In this document: piece by piece, positions 16,535 through 23,640 of the stretch
Numbering within the stretch: the stretch's first letter is position 1
Layout: every line of letters starts with the position of its first letter
Position numbers and translations under genes: made by a program
Notes under the pieces: generated by a model
Databases searched by the model: none
Seen by the model: the letters and a program-made list of their open reading frames with translations, nothing else
Told to the model about the DNA's origin: nothing
NCBI RefSeq assembly: GCF_014648635.1
Contig: NZ_BMRM01000002.1
Span: 372,001-436,000 of the forward strand
DNA length: 64,000 nt
Reading direction: 5' to 3'
Source: Streptomyces cinerochromogenes
GTDB lineage: Bacteria > Actinomycetota > Actinomycetes > Streptomycetales > Streptomycetaceae

Positions 16535-17218
16535 ATGCTGAGGTTCATGCCCGTGGGCGACTCCATGACGATCGGGAGCGCGGGCGAACACACATGGCGT
16601 TACCGGCTGTGGCAGCACCTGTGCGGCTCGTACGACGGCCCCTTCACCTTCGTCGGCCCGCGCGAGACGCTGTACGACAAGCAGGCCGACGCCCCGACGT
16701 CCCTCGCCTACGCCGAACCCGGCTTCCCCCGCGCCCACCTCGCGGGCTGGGGCGAGGGCTGGCTGCACATGGCGCCGCTGATCGGCGACGCGGTGCGCAC
16801 CCACCGCCCGGACGTCCTGCTGGTCTCCCTGGGCCTGATCGACCTCGGCTTCTACACCAACGCCGAGCAGACGGCGGAGAACGTACGGGCCTTCGTCGCG
16901 GCCGCCCGGGAGGCCGGCCCGCGCATCCGGATGGTGCTGCTGCCGGTGATACCCAACATCCGGGCCTCGGCGGACGCGCCGTTCGCCGAGCAGGTCGACC
17001 GGTTCAACGTGCTGCTCGCCAAGACGGTCGCCGACCTGGACGAACCCCGGTCGCCGCTGCTGCTGGCCTCGCCGCCCGCGGCGTACGACATCCACACCGA
17101 CACCTACGACGGCACGCATCCCAACACGCGCGGCGAGCACCGGATCGCGGAGGCGTTCGCGGGGGCGATGTGGGAGGCGTGGGGGGTCGGACAGGCGTAC
17201 GCGGCGGGAACGGGCTGA
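16535..17218 (+). CDS. SGNH/GDSL hydrolase
   Basis: A 227-residue hydrolase with the start at 16535, because family homology begins at once: MLRFMPVGDSMTIGSAGEHT places the catalytic serine at residue 10. Block V is DGTHPNTRGEHRIA, supplying the Asp and His. The block III motif, usually GxND, reads LGLIDLG, so the oxyanion Asn is replaced, which is a departure from typical members. No signal peptide. Substrate is unknown; such proteins are acyl-esterases. Confidence 0.85.
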   Translation: MLRFMPVGDSMTIGSAGEHTWRYRLWQHLCGSYDGPFTFVGPRETLYDKQADAPTSLAYAEPGFPRAHLAGWGEGWLHMAPLIGDAVRTHRPDVLLVSLGLIDLGFYTNAEQTAENVRAFVAAAREAGPRIRMVLLPVIPNIRASADAPFAEQVDRFNVLLAKTVADLDEPRSPLLLASPPAAYDIHTDTYDGTHPNTRGEHRIAEAFAGAMWEAWGVGQAYAAGTG

Positions 17219-17306
17219 CCGGAATCCGGCGTCTCCTCGTCGTGGTGCCTATCGTTGTACTGCGCGGCTGCACCTGTCCGTGGGGCAGCCGGGGAGGAGC
17301 GCCACG

Positions 17307-17891
17307 ATGACCGTCCTCGAAGACAGGATCGAGATGGCCGAGGAGAGCGGCGAGCTGACTCTGGACGCCCTGTTCGAGTCGCTTGAGCGGACCACCCCCG
17401 AGGGATACAAGGTCGAGATCGTCGAGGGGGCCATCTTCATGTCGCCGCAGCGGGACACCCACTGGGAGATCATCGCCGATATCTACGAGCAACTGCGCAC
17501 CAAGTTCCCGCGCAAGCGCGTCAAGTCGGACGTCCGCATCGACTACCCGGGCCATCTCAACGGCTTCTGCTCCGACGTCACTCTCATCGCCGAGGGCGCC
17601 GAGAAGACGCCCGGGGGGCTCTGGCGCTGTGGCGACGTCGAGTTCGTGGCAGAGGTCATCTCGAAGGGCACGGCACACAACGACTACGGCCCCAAACGGA
17701 CGGCCTACGCCACCGCCGAGGTCCCCGTCTACCTCATCGCCGACCCCTACCAGGGACGGTGCCACATCCACACGGACCCCAAGGACGGCGACTACGCCGT
17801 GAGTACGCGAGTGGACTTCGGCACCGACGTCGACCTGACCGGCACCGTGGTCGACCTGGTCCTCAAGACCGACGACTTCCCCCGCGACTGA
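17307..17891 (+). CDS. Uma2-family PD-(D/E)XK endonuclease-like protein
   Basis: A 194-residue protein with GGAGGAG before the ATG at 17307. The Uma2/DUF820 pattern is present: PEGYKVEIVEGAIFMSP, DVRIDYPG, SDVTLIAEG and EFVAEVISKGTAHNDYGPKR, where Asp, Glu and Lys form a PD-(D/E)XK site. Hundreds of such genes occur in actinobacteria and cyanobacteria; their role is unsettled. Monocistronic. Confidence 0.9.
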   Translation: MTVLEDRIEMAEESGELTLDALFESLERTTPEGYKVEIVEGAIFMSPQRDTHWEIIADIYEQLRTKFPRKRVKSDVRIDYPGHLNGFCSDVTLIAEGAEKTPGGLWRCGDVEFVAEVISKGTAHNDYGPKRTAYATAEVPVYLIADPYQGRCHIHTDPKDGDYAVSTRVDFGTDVDLTGTVVDLVLKTDDFPRD

Positions 17892-18235
17892 CCCCGCTCC
17901 CCCACGTACAACGCCTCCCCGGAATCGGCCGGCCCCGCCCCCTTTCCTCGCCGCCCTCGCCGCCCTCGACGCCCTCGACGCCTCTCCGACGCTCGGGCCC
18001 TTCTGCCCCGGGTGCGGCAGCTGGAAGCCGCCCGTCGCCGCGGACTCGGTGTCGGCCCGCGCGGGCAGCCGCCCGTGCCCCCCGGCCGCTCCGACAACCC
18101 GCCGCCCCCGCCCTCACGGTGACGTGAGTCACACGGGTGCGGTTGTCACAGCGGCGGCCCGGGCGGCATCTCGTGGTCGGTACGACGCCGCGCCCGTCAC
18201 CGGCGCGGCACCGACTCCACGAATGAGGACCACCC
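17892..18235. promoter_or_regulatory. 344-bp intergenic region with GTCACA repeats (ECF41-type -35 candidate)
   Basis: C-rich spacer with no convincing gene. Near its end GTCACA occurs at 18128-18133 and 18145-18150 (the latter inside TGTCACA, 18144-18150), with an inverted GTGAC-gtga-GTCAC at 18120-18133. TGTCACA is recalled as the -35 of ECF41 sigma-factor promoters, which commonly drive carboxymuconolactone decarboxylase-like genes; the expected CGTC -10 is not exact here (CGTG at 18172). No sigma gene is adjacent. Confidence 0.4.
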
Positions 18236-18721
18236 ATGGAACCCCGTCTCGACCTGATGGACAACGAACTCGGCGCCAGGCTCGGCAAGCGGTTCGCCAA
18301 TGTCAGTCTCGGGATCGCGCAGTCGACGCTGCCCCGGACCATCCAGGATCTGGTGATGCTGCGCGCCAGCCAGATCAACGGCTGCGGTTTCTGCGCCGAC
18401 CTGCACTCCAAGGAGGCCACGGCGGCCGGTGAGACCGCGGTCCGGCTCCACCTGGTGGCCACCTGGCGGCACTCCACCGTGTTCACCGAGGCCGAGCGGG
18501 CCGCGCTCGCCCTCGCCGAGGAGGGCACCCGGATCGCCGACGCCCACCCCGGCGTCTCCGACGAGACCTGGGAGCAGGTCCGCAAGCACTACGACGAGGA
18601 GCAGACCACGGCGCTGGTCTACCTGATCGCCATGATCAACGCCGCCAACCGGCTCGGCGTGATCGCGAACAACCAGGGCGGCTCGTACGCGCCGGGCACG
18701 CTCGGCGGTCTGGCGAGCTGA
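18236..18721 (+). CDS. Carboxymuconolactone decarboxylase/AhpD-like peroxidase protein
   Basis: A 161-residue all-helical protein of the AhpD/CMD fold. The redox motif is NGCGFCADLHSKEA with Cys50, Cys53 and His57, the arrangement of alkylhydroperoxidase-type enzymes that reduce peroxides through a thiol relay. The 5' region has GTCACA repeats that may bind an ECF sigma factor (see the preceding entry). The gene is followed by a 12-bp stem terminator. Confidence 0.92.
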   Translation: MEPRLDLMDNELGARLGKRFANVSLGIAQSTLPRTIQDLVMLRASQINGCGFCADLHSKEATAAGETAVRLHLVATWRHSTVFTEAERAALALAEEGTRIADAHPGVSDETWEQVRKHYDEEQTTALVYLIAMINAANRLGVIANNQGGSYAPGTLGGLAS

Positions 18722-18746
18722 GCCGCCGGGCCGGCCGGCGCCGGCC

Positions 18747-18789
18747 GCGGGGACCCGGTCCGGCCAGGGCCGCCGGGCCGGGTCCCCGC
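18747..18789. terminator. Hairpin terminator after the AhpD-like gene
   Basis: GCGGGGACCCGG (18747-18758) pairs perfectly with 18778-18789 across a 19-base loop, 26 bases downstream of the stop codon. Confidence 0.7.
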
Positions 18790-18816
18790 CCCCAACCACC
18801 TTGATCCCCGGAGCAC

Positions 18817-18854
18817 TTGCCTAGAGCGCACTCCAGGCCGTTGGCTAGTGGACC
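18817..18854 (+). promoter_or_regulatory. MerR-type promoter/operator of the aldo/keto reductase gene
   Basis: TTGCCT (18817-18822) is followed after 19 bases by TGGCTA, and the spacer carries an imperfect dyad CCTAGAGCG-CACTCCAGG (18820-18837, seven of nine paired). An over-long spacer occupied by a GAG-N4-CTC-like dyad is typical of MerR-family activation. No merR gene is adjacent. Confidence 0.45.
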
Positions 18855-19850
18855 ATGGAGTACACGCAGCTCGGACGCACGGGACTCAAGGTCAGCCGAC
18901 TCGTCCTCGGGACGATGAACTTCGGTCCGCAGACCGACGAAGCCGACAGCCACGCGATCATGGACGCGGCGCTGGACGCGGGCATCAACTTCTTCGACAC
19001 CGCCAACGTGTACGGCTGGGGCGAGAACAAGGGCCGCACCGAGACCATCATCGGCAACTGGTTCGCCAAGGGCGGCGGGCGGCGCGAGAAGACCGTCATC
19101 GCCACCAAGGTGTACGGCAACATGGCCGCCGACACCGACAACGCCTGGCCCAACCACGACAAGCTCTCCGCGGTGAACATCCGCCGCGCGGTGGACGCCA
19201 GCCTGAAGCGGCTCCAGACCGACCACATCGACCTCTACCAGTTCCACCACATCGACCGGAACACCCCGTTCGAGGAGATCTGGCAGGCGATCGACGTCCT
19301 CGTCCAGCAGGGCAAGATCCTCTACGCCGGGTCCAGCAACTTCCCCGGCTACAAGATCGCCCAGGCCAACGAGATCGCCGCCCGCCGCGGCGGCACCATC
19401 GGCCTGGTCAGCGAGCAGTGCCTGTACAACCTCGCCGAGCGCCGCGCCGAGATGGAGGTCATCCCGGCCGCGCAGGACTACGGCCTCGGTGTCATCCCGT
19501 GGTCGCCGCTGCACGGCGGCCTGCTCGGCGGGATCATCAAGAAGGAGGTCCAGGGCGGCCGCCGCGCCTCCGGCCGGGCCGCCGACACCCTCAAGGACCC
19601 GGCCGCCCGCGCGCAGATCCAGGCCTACGAGGACCTGCTCGACAAGCACGGCCTGGAGCCCGGCGAGGTGGCCCTGGCGTGGCTGCTCACCCGCCCCGGC
19701 GTGACCGGCCCCATCGTCGGCCCGCGCACCGCCGGCCAGCTGGAGTCCGCCCTCAGGGCGGTGGAGCTGGAGCTGGGCGAGGACCTGCTGAACAGCCTGG
19801 ACGAGATCTTCCCGGGCCCGGGCCCGTCCCCGGAGGCCTTCGCCTGGTAA
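18855..19850 (+). CDS. Aldo/keto reductase
   Basis: A 331-residue (beta/alpha)8 NADPH-dependent oxidoreductase. The catalytic tetrad is visible as Asp48 (FFDTANVYG), Tyr53, Lys85 (IATKVYG) and His131 (YQFHHID). The NADPH pocket near the C-terminus reads TGPIVGPRTAGQLESA. Closest to the AKR group of large actinobacterial oxidoreductases; substrate unknown. The promoter has a MerR-like dyad, suggesting induction by a drug or redox signal. Confidence 0.95.
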   Translation: MEYTQLGRTGLKVSRLVLGTMNFGPQTDEADSHAIMDAALDAGINFFDTANVYGWGENKGRTETIIGNWFAKGGGRREKTVIATKVYGNMAADTDNAWPNHDKLSAVNIRRAVDASLKRLQTDHIDLYQFHHIDRNTPFEEIWQAIDVLVQQGKILYAGSSNFPGYKIAQANEIAARRGGTIGLVSEQCLYNLAERRAEMEVIPAAQDYGLGVIPWSPLHGGLLGGIIKKEVQGGRRASGRAADTLKDPAARAQIQAYEDLLDKHGLEPGEVALAWLLTRPGVTGPIVGPRTAGQLESALRAVELELGEDLLNSLDEIFPGPGPSPEAFAW

Positions 19851-19895
19851 GGGGTTCCCTCCGGGGCCGGCAGCTTCCGGGACCGGCAGAGGGCA

Positions 19896-19971
19896 GCGCC
19901 CCCAAGGGGCGCGGGGAACTGCGCGACCGGCCACGGCGCGCACGCAGCCGTAGGGCGGCCGCAGTTCCCCG
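19896..19971. terminator. Compound hairpins with a dispersed Streptomyces intergenic repeat
   Basis: GCGCCCC-caa-GGGGCGC (19896-19912) is a compact seven-base-pair hairpin 46 bases after the reductase stop. Directly after it CGGGGAACTGC (19912-19922) can pair with GCAGTTCCCCG (19961-19971). The 31-bp stretch 19905-19935 is 28/31 identical to 46416-46446 in this window and matches a GGGGCGCGGGGAACTGCGCGA-like sequence common between Streptomyces genes. Likely a bidirectional terminator between converging genes. Confidence 0.65.
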
Positions 19972-20000
19972 GCACCCCCGAGCCAGTGAAAGGGCGCACG

Positions 20001-20060
20001 GCCGGCATGCCTGACGCATGGCCGGCAGGTCTAACGCACGACCGGCACGCCTAACGCATG
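20001..20060. repeat. Three tandem 20-bp repeats
   Basis: Three exact-length 20-bp units (20001-20020, 20021-20040, 20041-20060) share the frame GCCGGCANGYCTRACGCAYG with few differences. The third unit contains the stop codon of the 28-residue membrane peptide, so the array extends that gene's 3' untranslated region. Confidence 0.85.
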
Positions 20061-20137
20061 GCCGACGACAAGGCCACCACCACGAACATCAACACAAGCA
20101 CACCGGCCATGATCCGGTTCCGGGTTTTCGGGTCCAC
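20051..20137 (-). CDS. 28-residue single-pass membrane peptide
   Basis: A GTG start at 20137 opens a frame of 28 residues: VDPKTRNRIMAGVLVLMFVV followed by VALSSAMR and TAG. It has a charged N-terminal segment and one 18-residue hydrophobic helix. There is no Shine-Dalgarno site, but TAGTCT (minus strand, 20150-20145) ends seven bases before the GTG, fitting a leaderless message; alternatively it is translated after thpR, whose stop codon is only ten bases upstream. Similar tiny DPKTRNRIM-type proteins are recalled from other streptomycetes. Too short for routine gene callers. Confidence 0.6.
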   Translation of the reverse strand: MDPKTRNRIMAGVLVLMFVVVALSSAMR

Positions 20138-20147
20138 GTATGCGAGA

Positions 20148-20720
20148 CTAACCGGCCCCGCCCAGCGCCCATCGCCCGACCACCTCGTACCGTGGCTGCT
20201 CCCCCGCCACCCCGGACGTCGGCAGACGACTGCGCACCAGCGCCAGGTCGCCCACGGTCCAGCTGCCGCCGGCGAACTCCGCGAGCTCCGCCACGTACGG
20301 CCGTACGTCCACCGCCTCCCGGCTGCGGGCCAGCGTCAGATGGGCCTTGTACCGCCGGTGCTCCCCCATCGGCACCCCGGCCTTCCGCGCCGCCGCCTCC
20401 GCCCGGCCGGCCAGCAGCCGCAGCGCCTCCACGTCCCCCTCGGCGCCCGTCCACAGCGCGCGGCCCCGGCCGAACTGGCCGCCGCCCGCGAGGGCCAGGG
20501 AGAAGGGGGCCGAGCGCTGGGCCGCGCGGGCCAGGCGGTCCGACAGGGCGGGTACGACGTCGTCGGCGACCTCGCCGTAGAACGCGAGGGTGAAGTGCCA
20601 GCCGGGGCGGGCGGTCCAGCGCAGCCGGACGGCGCCCGGCAGCCGCCGCAGCCGGGACACCTCCGCGGCGAGTTCGTCGACGATGTCCTCGGGGGGAATC
20701 ACGGCGGCGAAGAGTCTCAT
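20148..20720 (-). CDS. thpR: RNA 2',3'-cyclic phosphodiesterase (ThpR/LigT)
   Basis: A 190-residue 2H phosphoesterase. The two catalytic signatures are HFTL (His42, in WHFTLAFYGEV) and HLTL (His127, in YKAHLTLAR), as expected for enzymes that open 2',3'-cyclic phosphates on RNA. The ATG at 20720 gives the usual MRLFAAVIPP opening; a GTG three codons earlier is also in frame. It is divergent from the GNAT gene. Confidence 0.93.
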   Translation of the reverse strand: MRLFAAVIPPEDIVDELAAEVSRLRRLPGAVRLRWTARPGWHFTLAFYGEVADDVVPALSDRLARAAQRSAPFSLALAGGGQFGRGRALWTGAEGDVEALRLLAGRAEAAARKAGVPMGEHRRYKAHLTLARSREAVDVRPYVAELAEFAGGSWTVGDLALVRSRLPTSGVAGEQPRYEVVGRWALGGAG

Positions 20721-20773
20721 GGGCCTCACGATCCCACCCCACGGTCGCGGATCCCGGGCGGCATGATGGGCGC

Positions 20774-21298
20774 ATGGCGATCACCATTCGAGAAGGCGGC
20801 CCCGACGACCTGCCCGCGATACTCGGCATGCTCGACAGCAGCGTGGAGTGGCTGGTCTCACAGGGGCGCACCGTGCAGTGGGGCACCGAGCCCCTGTCAC
20901 GGCACGAGAAGACGGTGGCGGCGGTCGTGCGGGCCATGGACGAGGGGACCACGTACATCGCCGAGGTGGACGGCGTACCGGCCGCCACCCTCACCCTCAC
21001 CGACGGGCCCGGCTCCTACCTGTCCCACCTGCCGCCGCCCGGGGAGCCCGAGCGGTACATCCACTGGCTCGCCTCCGACCGCCGCTTCAAGGGGCACGGC
21101 GCGGGCAGCGCCCTGCTCGCGCACGCCGCCGAGGTGACCCGGCGGGCCGGCGTGGGGCTGCTGCGCGTGGACTGCTACGCGGGCGGCGACCGCAGGCTGG
21201 TCGCCTACTACGAGGCGAACGGCTTCACCCCGACGCACCCCTACACCCACGGCCCCGACGCCTGGCCGGGCCAGGTGCTGGCCCGGAGGGTGCTGTAG
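20774..21298 (+). CDS. GNAT-family N-acetyltransferase
   Basis: A 174-residue acetyltransferase with the acetyl-CoA motif DRRFKGHGAGSALLAHAAE (R-x-x-G-x-G type), then LLRVDCYAGGDRRLVAYYEANGF, the usual motif B. The acceptor cannot be predicted. The start at 20774 immediately follows the promoter region and lacks a strong ribosome site. Confidence 0.9.
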   Translation: MAITIREGGPDDLPAILGMLDSSVEWLVSQGRTVQWGTEPLSRHEKTVAAVVRAMDEGTTYIAEVDGVPAATLTLTDGPGSYLSHLPPPGEPERYIHWLASDRRFKGHGAGSALLAHAAEVTRRAGVGLLRVDCYAGGDRRLVAYYEANGFTPTHPYTHGPDAWPGQVLARRVL

Positions 21299-21365
21299 GG
21301 GGCAGTGCCCCGAAGGGGCGGGGGCCGGGGCGGTGTGCGGTTTCGCCGCGCGGGCGCGGGCAGCC

Positions 21366-21439
21366 CGCCACGGGACCCGCGCCCCGCCACGGAACCCGCG
21401 CCCCGCGACGGTCCGCACCCCCGCGACGGTCCGCACCCC
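21366..21439. repeat. Four tandem 18/19-bp repeats
   Basis: Two 19-bp units (CGCCACGGGACCCGCGCCC and one variant) are followed by two identical 18-bp units (CGCGACGGTCCGCACCCC). They fill the gap between the GNAT and MFS genes, which converge here. No function is evident. Confidence 0.8.
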
Positions 21440-21475
21440 CGCGGCGCCGCCCCTCCGGCACCCCGGCCGGCAGGC

Positions 21476-22822
21476 CTACGCGGCCGTCGCCAGCCGCTCC
21501 CGCTCGCGCGGTACGAAACGGACCCGGGGGTGGCCGTGGTGCCAGCCCACCGAGACGCGCAGGCCGCCGATGCGGACGAGGGCCAGGCCGATCGCGGCGG
21601 CCGCGGCGGCCGACACGACACCGCCGGCCGCGAAGCCGATCCGGGCGCCGTAGGTGTCGGTGACCCAGCCGACCACCGGCGCGCCCAGCGGCGTACCGCC
21701 CATGAACACCATCATGAACAGGGCCATCACCCGGCCGCGCATGGCCGGGTCGGTGGCCATCTGCACGGCCGTGTTCGCGGTGACGTTGACCGTCAGACCG
21801 AAGACCCCGATCGGCACCATGAGCAGCGCGAACAGCCAGTACGACGGGGCCGCCGCGGCGACGGTCTCCAGCGCGCCGAAGGCCAGCGCGGCGGCGATCA
21901 GGACGCGCAGCCGGGCCGTGCCGCGCCGGGCGGCCAGCAGGGCGCCGACCAGGGAGCCGACGGCCATCAGGGTGTTGAAGAGGCTGTACGCGCCGGCCCC
22001 GGCGTCGAAGACGTCGTCGGCGTAGGCGGAGAGCCACACCGGGAAGTTGAAGCCGAAGGTGCCGATGAAACCGACCAGGACGATCGGCCAGATCAGCTCG
22101 GGCCGCTTGGCGACGTAGCCGAGGCCCTCGCGCAGCTGGCCCTTGCCGCGCGGCGCGCGCTCGACCACGTGCAGTTCACGGGCGCGCATCAGCAGCAGGC
22201 CGGCGATGGGCGCGGCGAAGGACAGGCCGTTGGCGAGGAACGCCCAGCCGGTGCCCACACCGGTGATCATGACGCCGGCGACGGCGGGGCCGACCAGCCG
22301 GGCGGACTGGAAGTTCGCCGAGTTGAGACTGACCGCGTTCTGCAGCTGCTCCGGGCCGACCATCTCGGAGACGAAGGACTGGCGGGCCGGGTTGTCGACC
22401 ACGGTGGCGAGGCCGACGGCGAAGGCGGCGACGTAGACGTGCCAGACCTGGACCTGGCCGGAGAGGGTCAGCGCGGCGAGCGCCAGTCCGGTCACGGCCA
22501 TCGAGGACTGGGTGACCAGCAGGGTGGGCCGCTTGGGCAGGCGGTCCACGAGGACGCCGCCGTACAGCCCGAACAGCAGCATCGGCAGGAACTGCAGGGC
22601 CGTCGTGATGCCGACGGCCGCGGAGGAGCCGGTGAGGCCGAGGACCAGCCAGTCCTGAGCGATGCGCTGCATCCAGGTCCCCGTGTTGCTGACGACCTGG
22701 CCGGCGAAGAAGAGGCGGTAGTTCCTGATCCTCAGCGAGCTGAACATCGAGGACTTACGGGAACCGGGGGTGGCTGGGGTGGTCGGTGCGGGGGCGGAAG
22801 GTGTTCCGGATCCCGTACTCAA
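21476..22822 (-). CDS. MFS transporter (EntS/MFS_3 type)
   Basis: A 448-residue, 12-helix permease. The N-terminal region reads SSLRIRNYRLFFAGQVVSNT and GTWMQRIAQDWLVL, a signature of the MFS_3 subgroup that includes enterobactin exporter EntS. The start is a TTG at 22822 with AAGGAGG seven bases upstream; no ATG fits the ribosome site. It lies 27 bp after the marR gene in the same direction and probably exports a compound sensed by that regulator. The C-terminus has a 30-residue cytoplasmic tail rich in Arg and His. Confidence 0.92.
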   Translation of the reverse strand: MSTGSGTPSAPAPTTPATPGSRKSSMFSSLRIRNYRLFFAGQVVSNTGTWMQRIAQDWLVLGLTGSSAAVGITTALQFLPMLLFGLYGGVLVDRLPKRPTLLVTQSSMAVTGLALAALTLSGQVQVWHVYVAAFAVGLATVVDNPARQSFVSEMVGPEQLQNAVSLNSANFQSARLVGPAVAGVMITGVGTGWAFLANGLSFAAPIAGLLLMRARELHVVERAPRGKGQLREGLGYVAKRPELIWPIVLVGFIGTFGFNFPVWLSAYADDVFDAGAGAYSLFNTLMAVGSLVGALLAARRGTARLRVLIAAALAFGALETVAAAAPSYWLFALLMVPIGVFGLTVNVTANTAVQMATDPAMRGRVMALFMMVFMGGTPLGAPVVGWVTDTYGARIGFAAGGVVSAAAAAAIGLALVRIGGLRVSVGWHHGHPRVRFVPRERERLATAA

Positions 22823-22849
22823 AAGGATTCGCCTCCTTCGGTGGTGCGC

Positions 22850-23287
22850 TTACAGGTGTGCGAGCTTCTCCAGCACGGGGGCGGCGGCGCGCAGGGCGGC
22901 CCACTCGTCCTCGTCGAGGCCCTCGACCAGGCCGGCCAGGAAGGCGTTCCGCTTGCGGCGGCTCTCTTCGAGCATGGCCTCGGCCTGTTCGGTCTGGGTG
23001 ACGACCTTCTGGCGCCGGTCCTCGGGGTGCGGCTCCAGCCGGACCAGTCCCTTGGCTTCGAGCAGCGCGACGATGCGGGTCATCGACGGCGGCTGGACGT
23101 GCTCCTTGCGGGCCAGTTCGCCCGGGGTGGCGGAGCCGCAGCGGGCGAGGGTGCCGAGCACCGACATCTCGGTGGGGCTCAGCGACTCGTCGACGCGCTG
23201 GTGCTTGAGCCGACGGGACAGCCGCATCACGGCGGAGCGGAGAGCGTTCACGGCGGCAGCGTCGTCGCCATGGGTAAGGTCCGGCAT
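22850..23287 (-). CDS. MarR-family transcriptional regulator
   Basis: A 145-residue winged-helix regulator: LSPTEMSVLGTLARCGSATP, ELARKEHVQPPSMTRIVALL (recognition helix) and the wing LVRLEPHPEDRRQKVV. It is the first gene of an operon with the MFS exporter. The start is leaderless: TACGCT (minus strand, 23300-23295) ends seven bases before the ATG, inside an inverted repeat, so autorepression is likely. Confidence 0.94.
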   Translation of the reverse strand: MPDLTHGDDAAAVNALRSAVMRLSRRLKHQRVDESLSPTEMSVLGTLARCGSATPGELARKEHVQPPSMTRIVALLEAKGLVRLEPHPEDRRQKVVTQTEQAEAMLEESRRKRNAFLAGLVEGLDEDEWAALRAAAPVLEKLAHL

Positions 23288-23290
23288 GTT

Positions 23291-23320
23291 CTTTAGCGTA
23301 ACTCATTACTCTCGCTAAAG
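23291..23320. promoter_or_regulatory. MarR operator candidate overlapping the promoter
   Basis: CTTTAGCG (23291-23298) and CGCTAAAG (23313-23320) form a perfect inverted repeat with a 14-base AT-rich spacer. The -10 of the marR-MFS operon (AGCGTA on the plus strand, 23295-23300) lies in the left arm. Confidence 0.65.
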
Positions 23321-23441
23321 ACCAGCCGGGTGCGCCCGTACGCCCGTGACCCCCGCCACTGCACCCTCCGATCACCCGTATGAGTGAGTCGGCTCCGGAA
23401 AGCGACGCATCGCACGGCCGGTTGTGGCGACCCTCGTACGC

Positions 23442-23624
23442 ATGGGGACCAGTGTGCTCAGCCTGCGGATAGACGGGGAGCTGCTCGAAAGGCTCCGCCA
23501 CCACGCGGCGAAAAGAGGAATGAGCGTCCAGGACTATGTCGTCCGGACGCTCATTCGCGATGACTTCGACCAGCGGTTCCAGACCGCCGTCGAGGAGACG
23601 GAGAGGTTCTACGGGGTCACCTGA
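23442..23624 (+). CDS. Small ribbon-helix-helix (CopG/Arc-like) protein
   Basis: A 60-residue protein, MGTSVLSLRIDGELLERLRH, followed by HAAKRGMSVQDYVVRTLIRDDF. The short beta strand SVLSLRID and two helices match ribbon-helix-helix DNA-binding proteins, many of which are antitoxins, but no toxin gene is adjacent. It converges with the purine permease gene, 16 bases apart. Confidence 0.75.
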   Translation: MGTSVLSLRIDGELLERLRHHAAKRGMSVQDYVVRTLIRDDFDQRFQTAVEETERFYGVT

Positions 23625-23640
23625 CGGCCCCCGCCGGGGC

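Noticed and set aside
20284..20310. 16-bp perfect palindrome ACGTACGGCCGTACGT inside thpR, and a similar one at 11088
   Set aside because: Both lie in coding sequence for R-P-Y-V with the preferred codons, so codon choice explains them.
23442..23624. Toxin-antitoxin operon at the ribbon-helix-helix gene
   Set aside because: No toxin-like gene is adjacent on either side; the neighbour is a converging permease.
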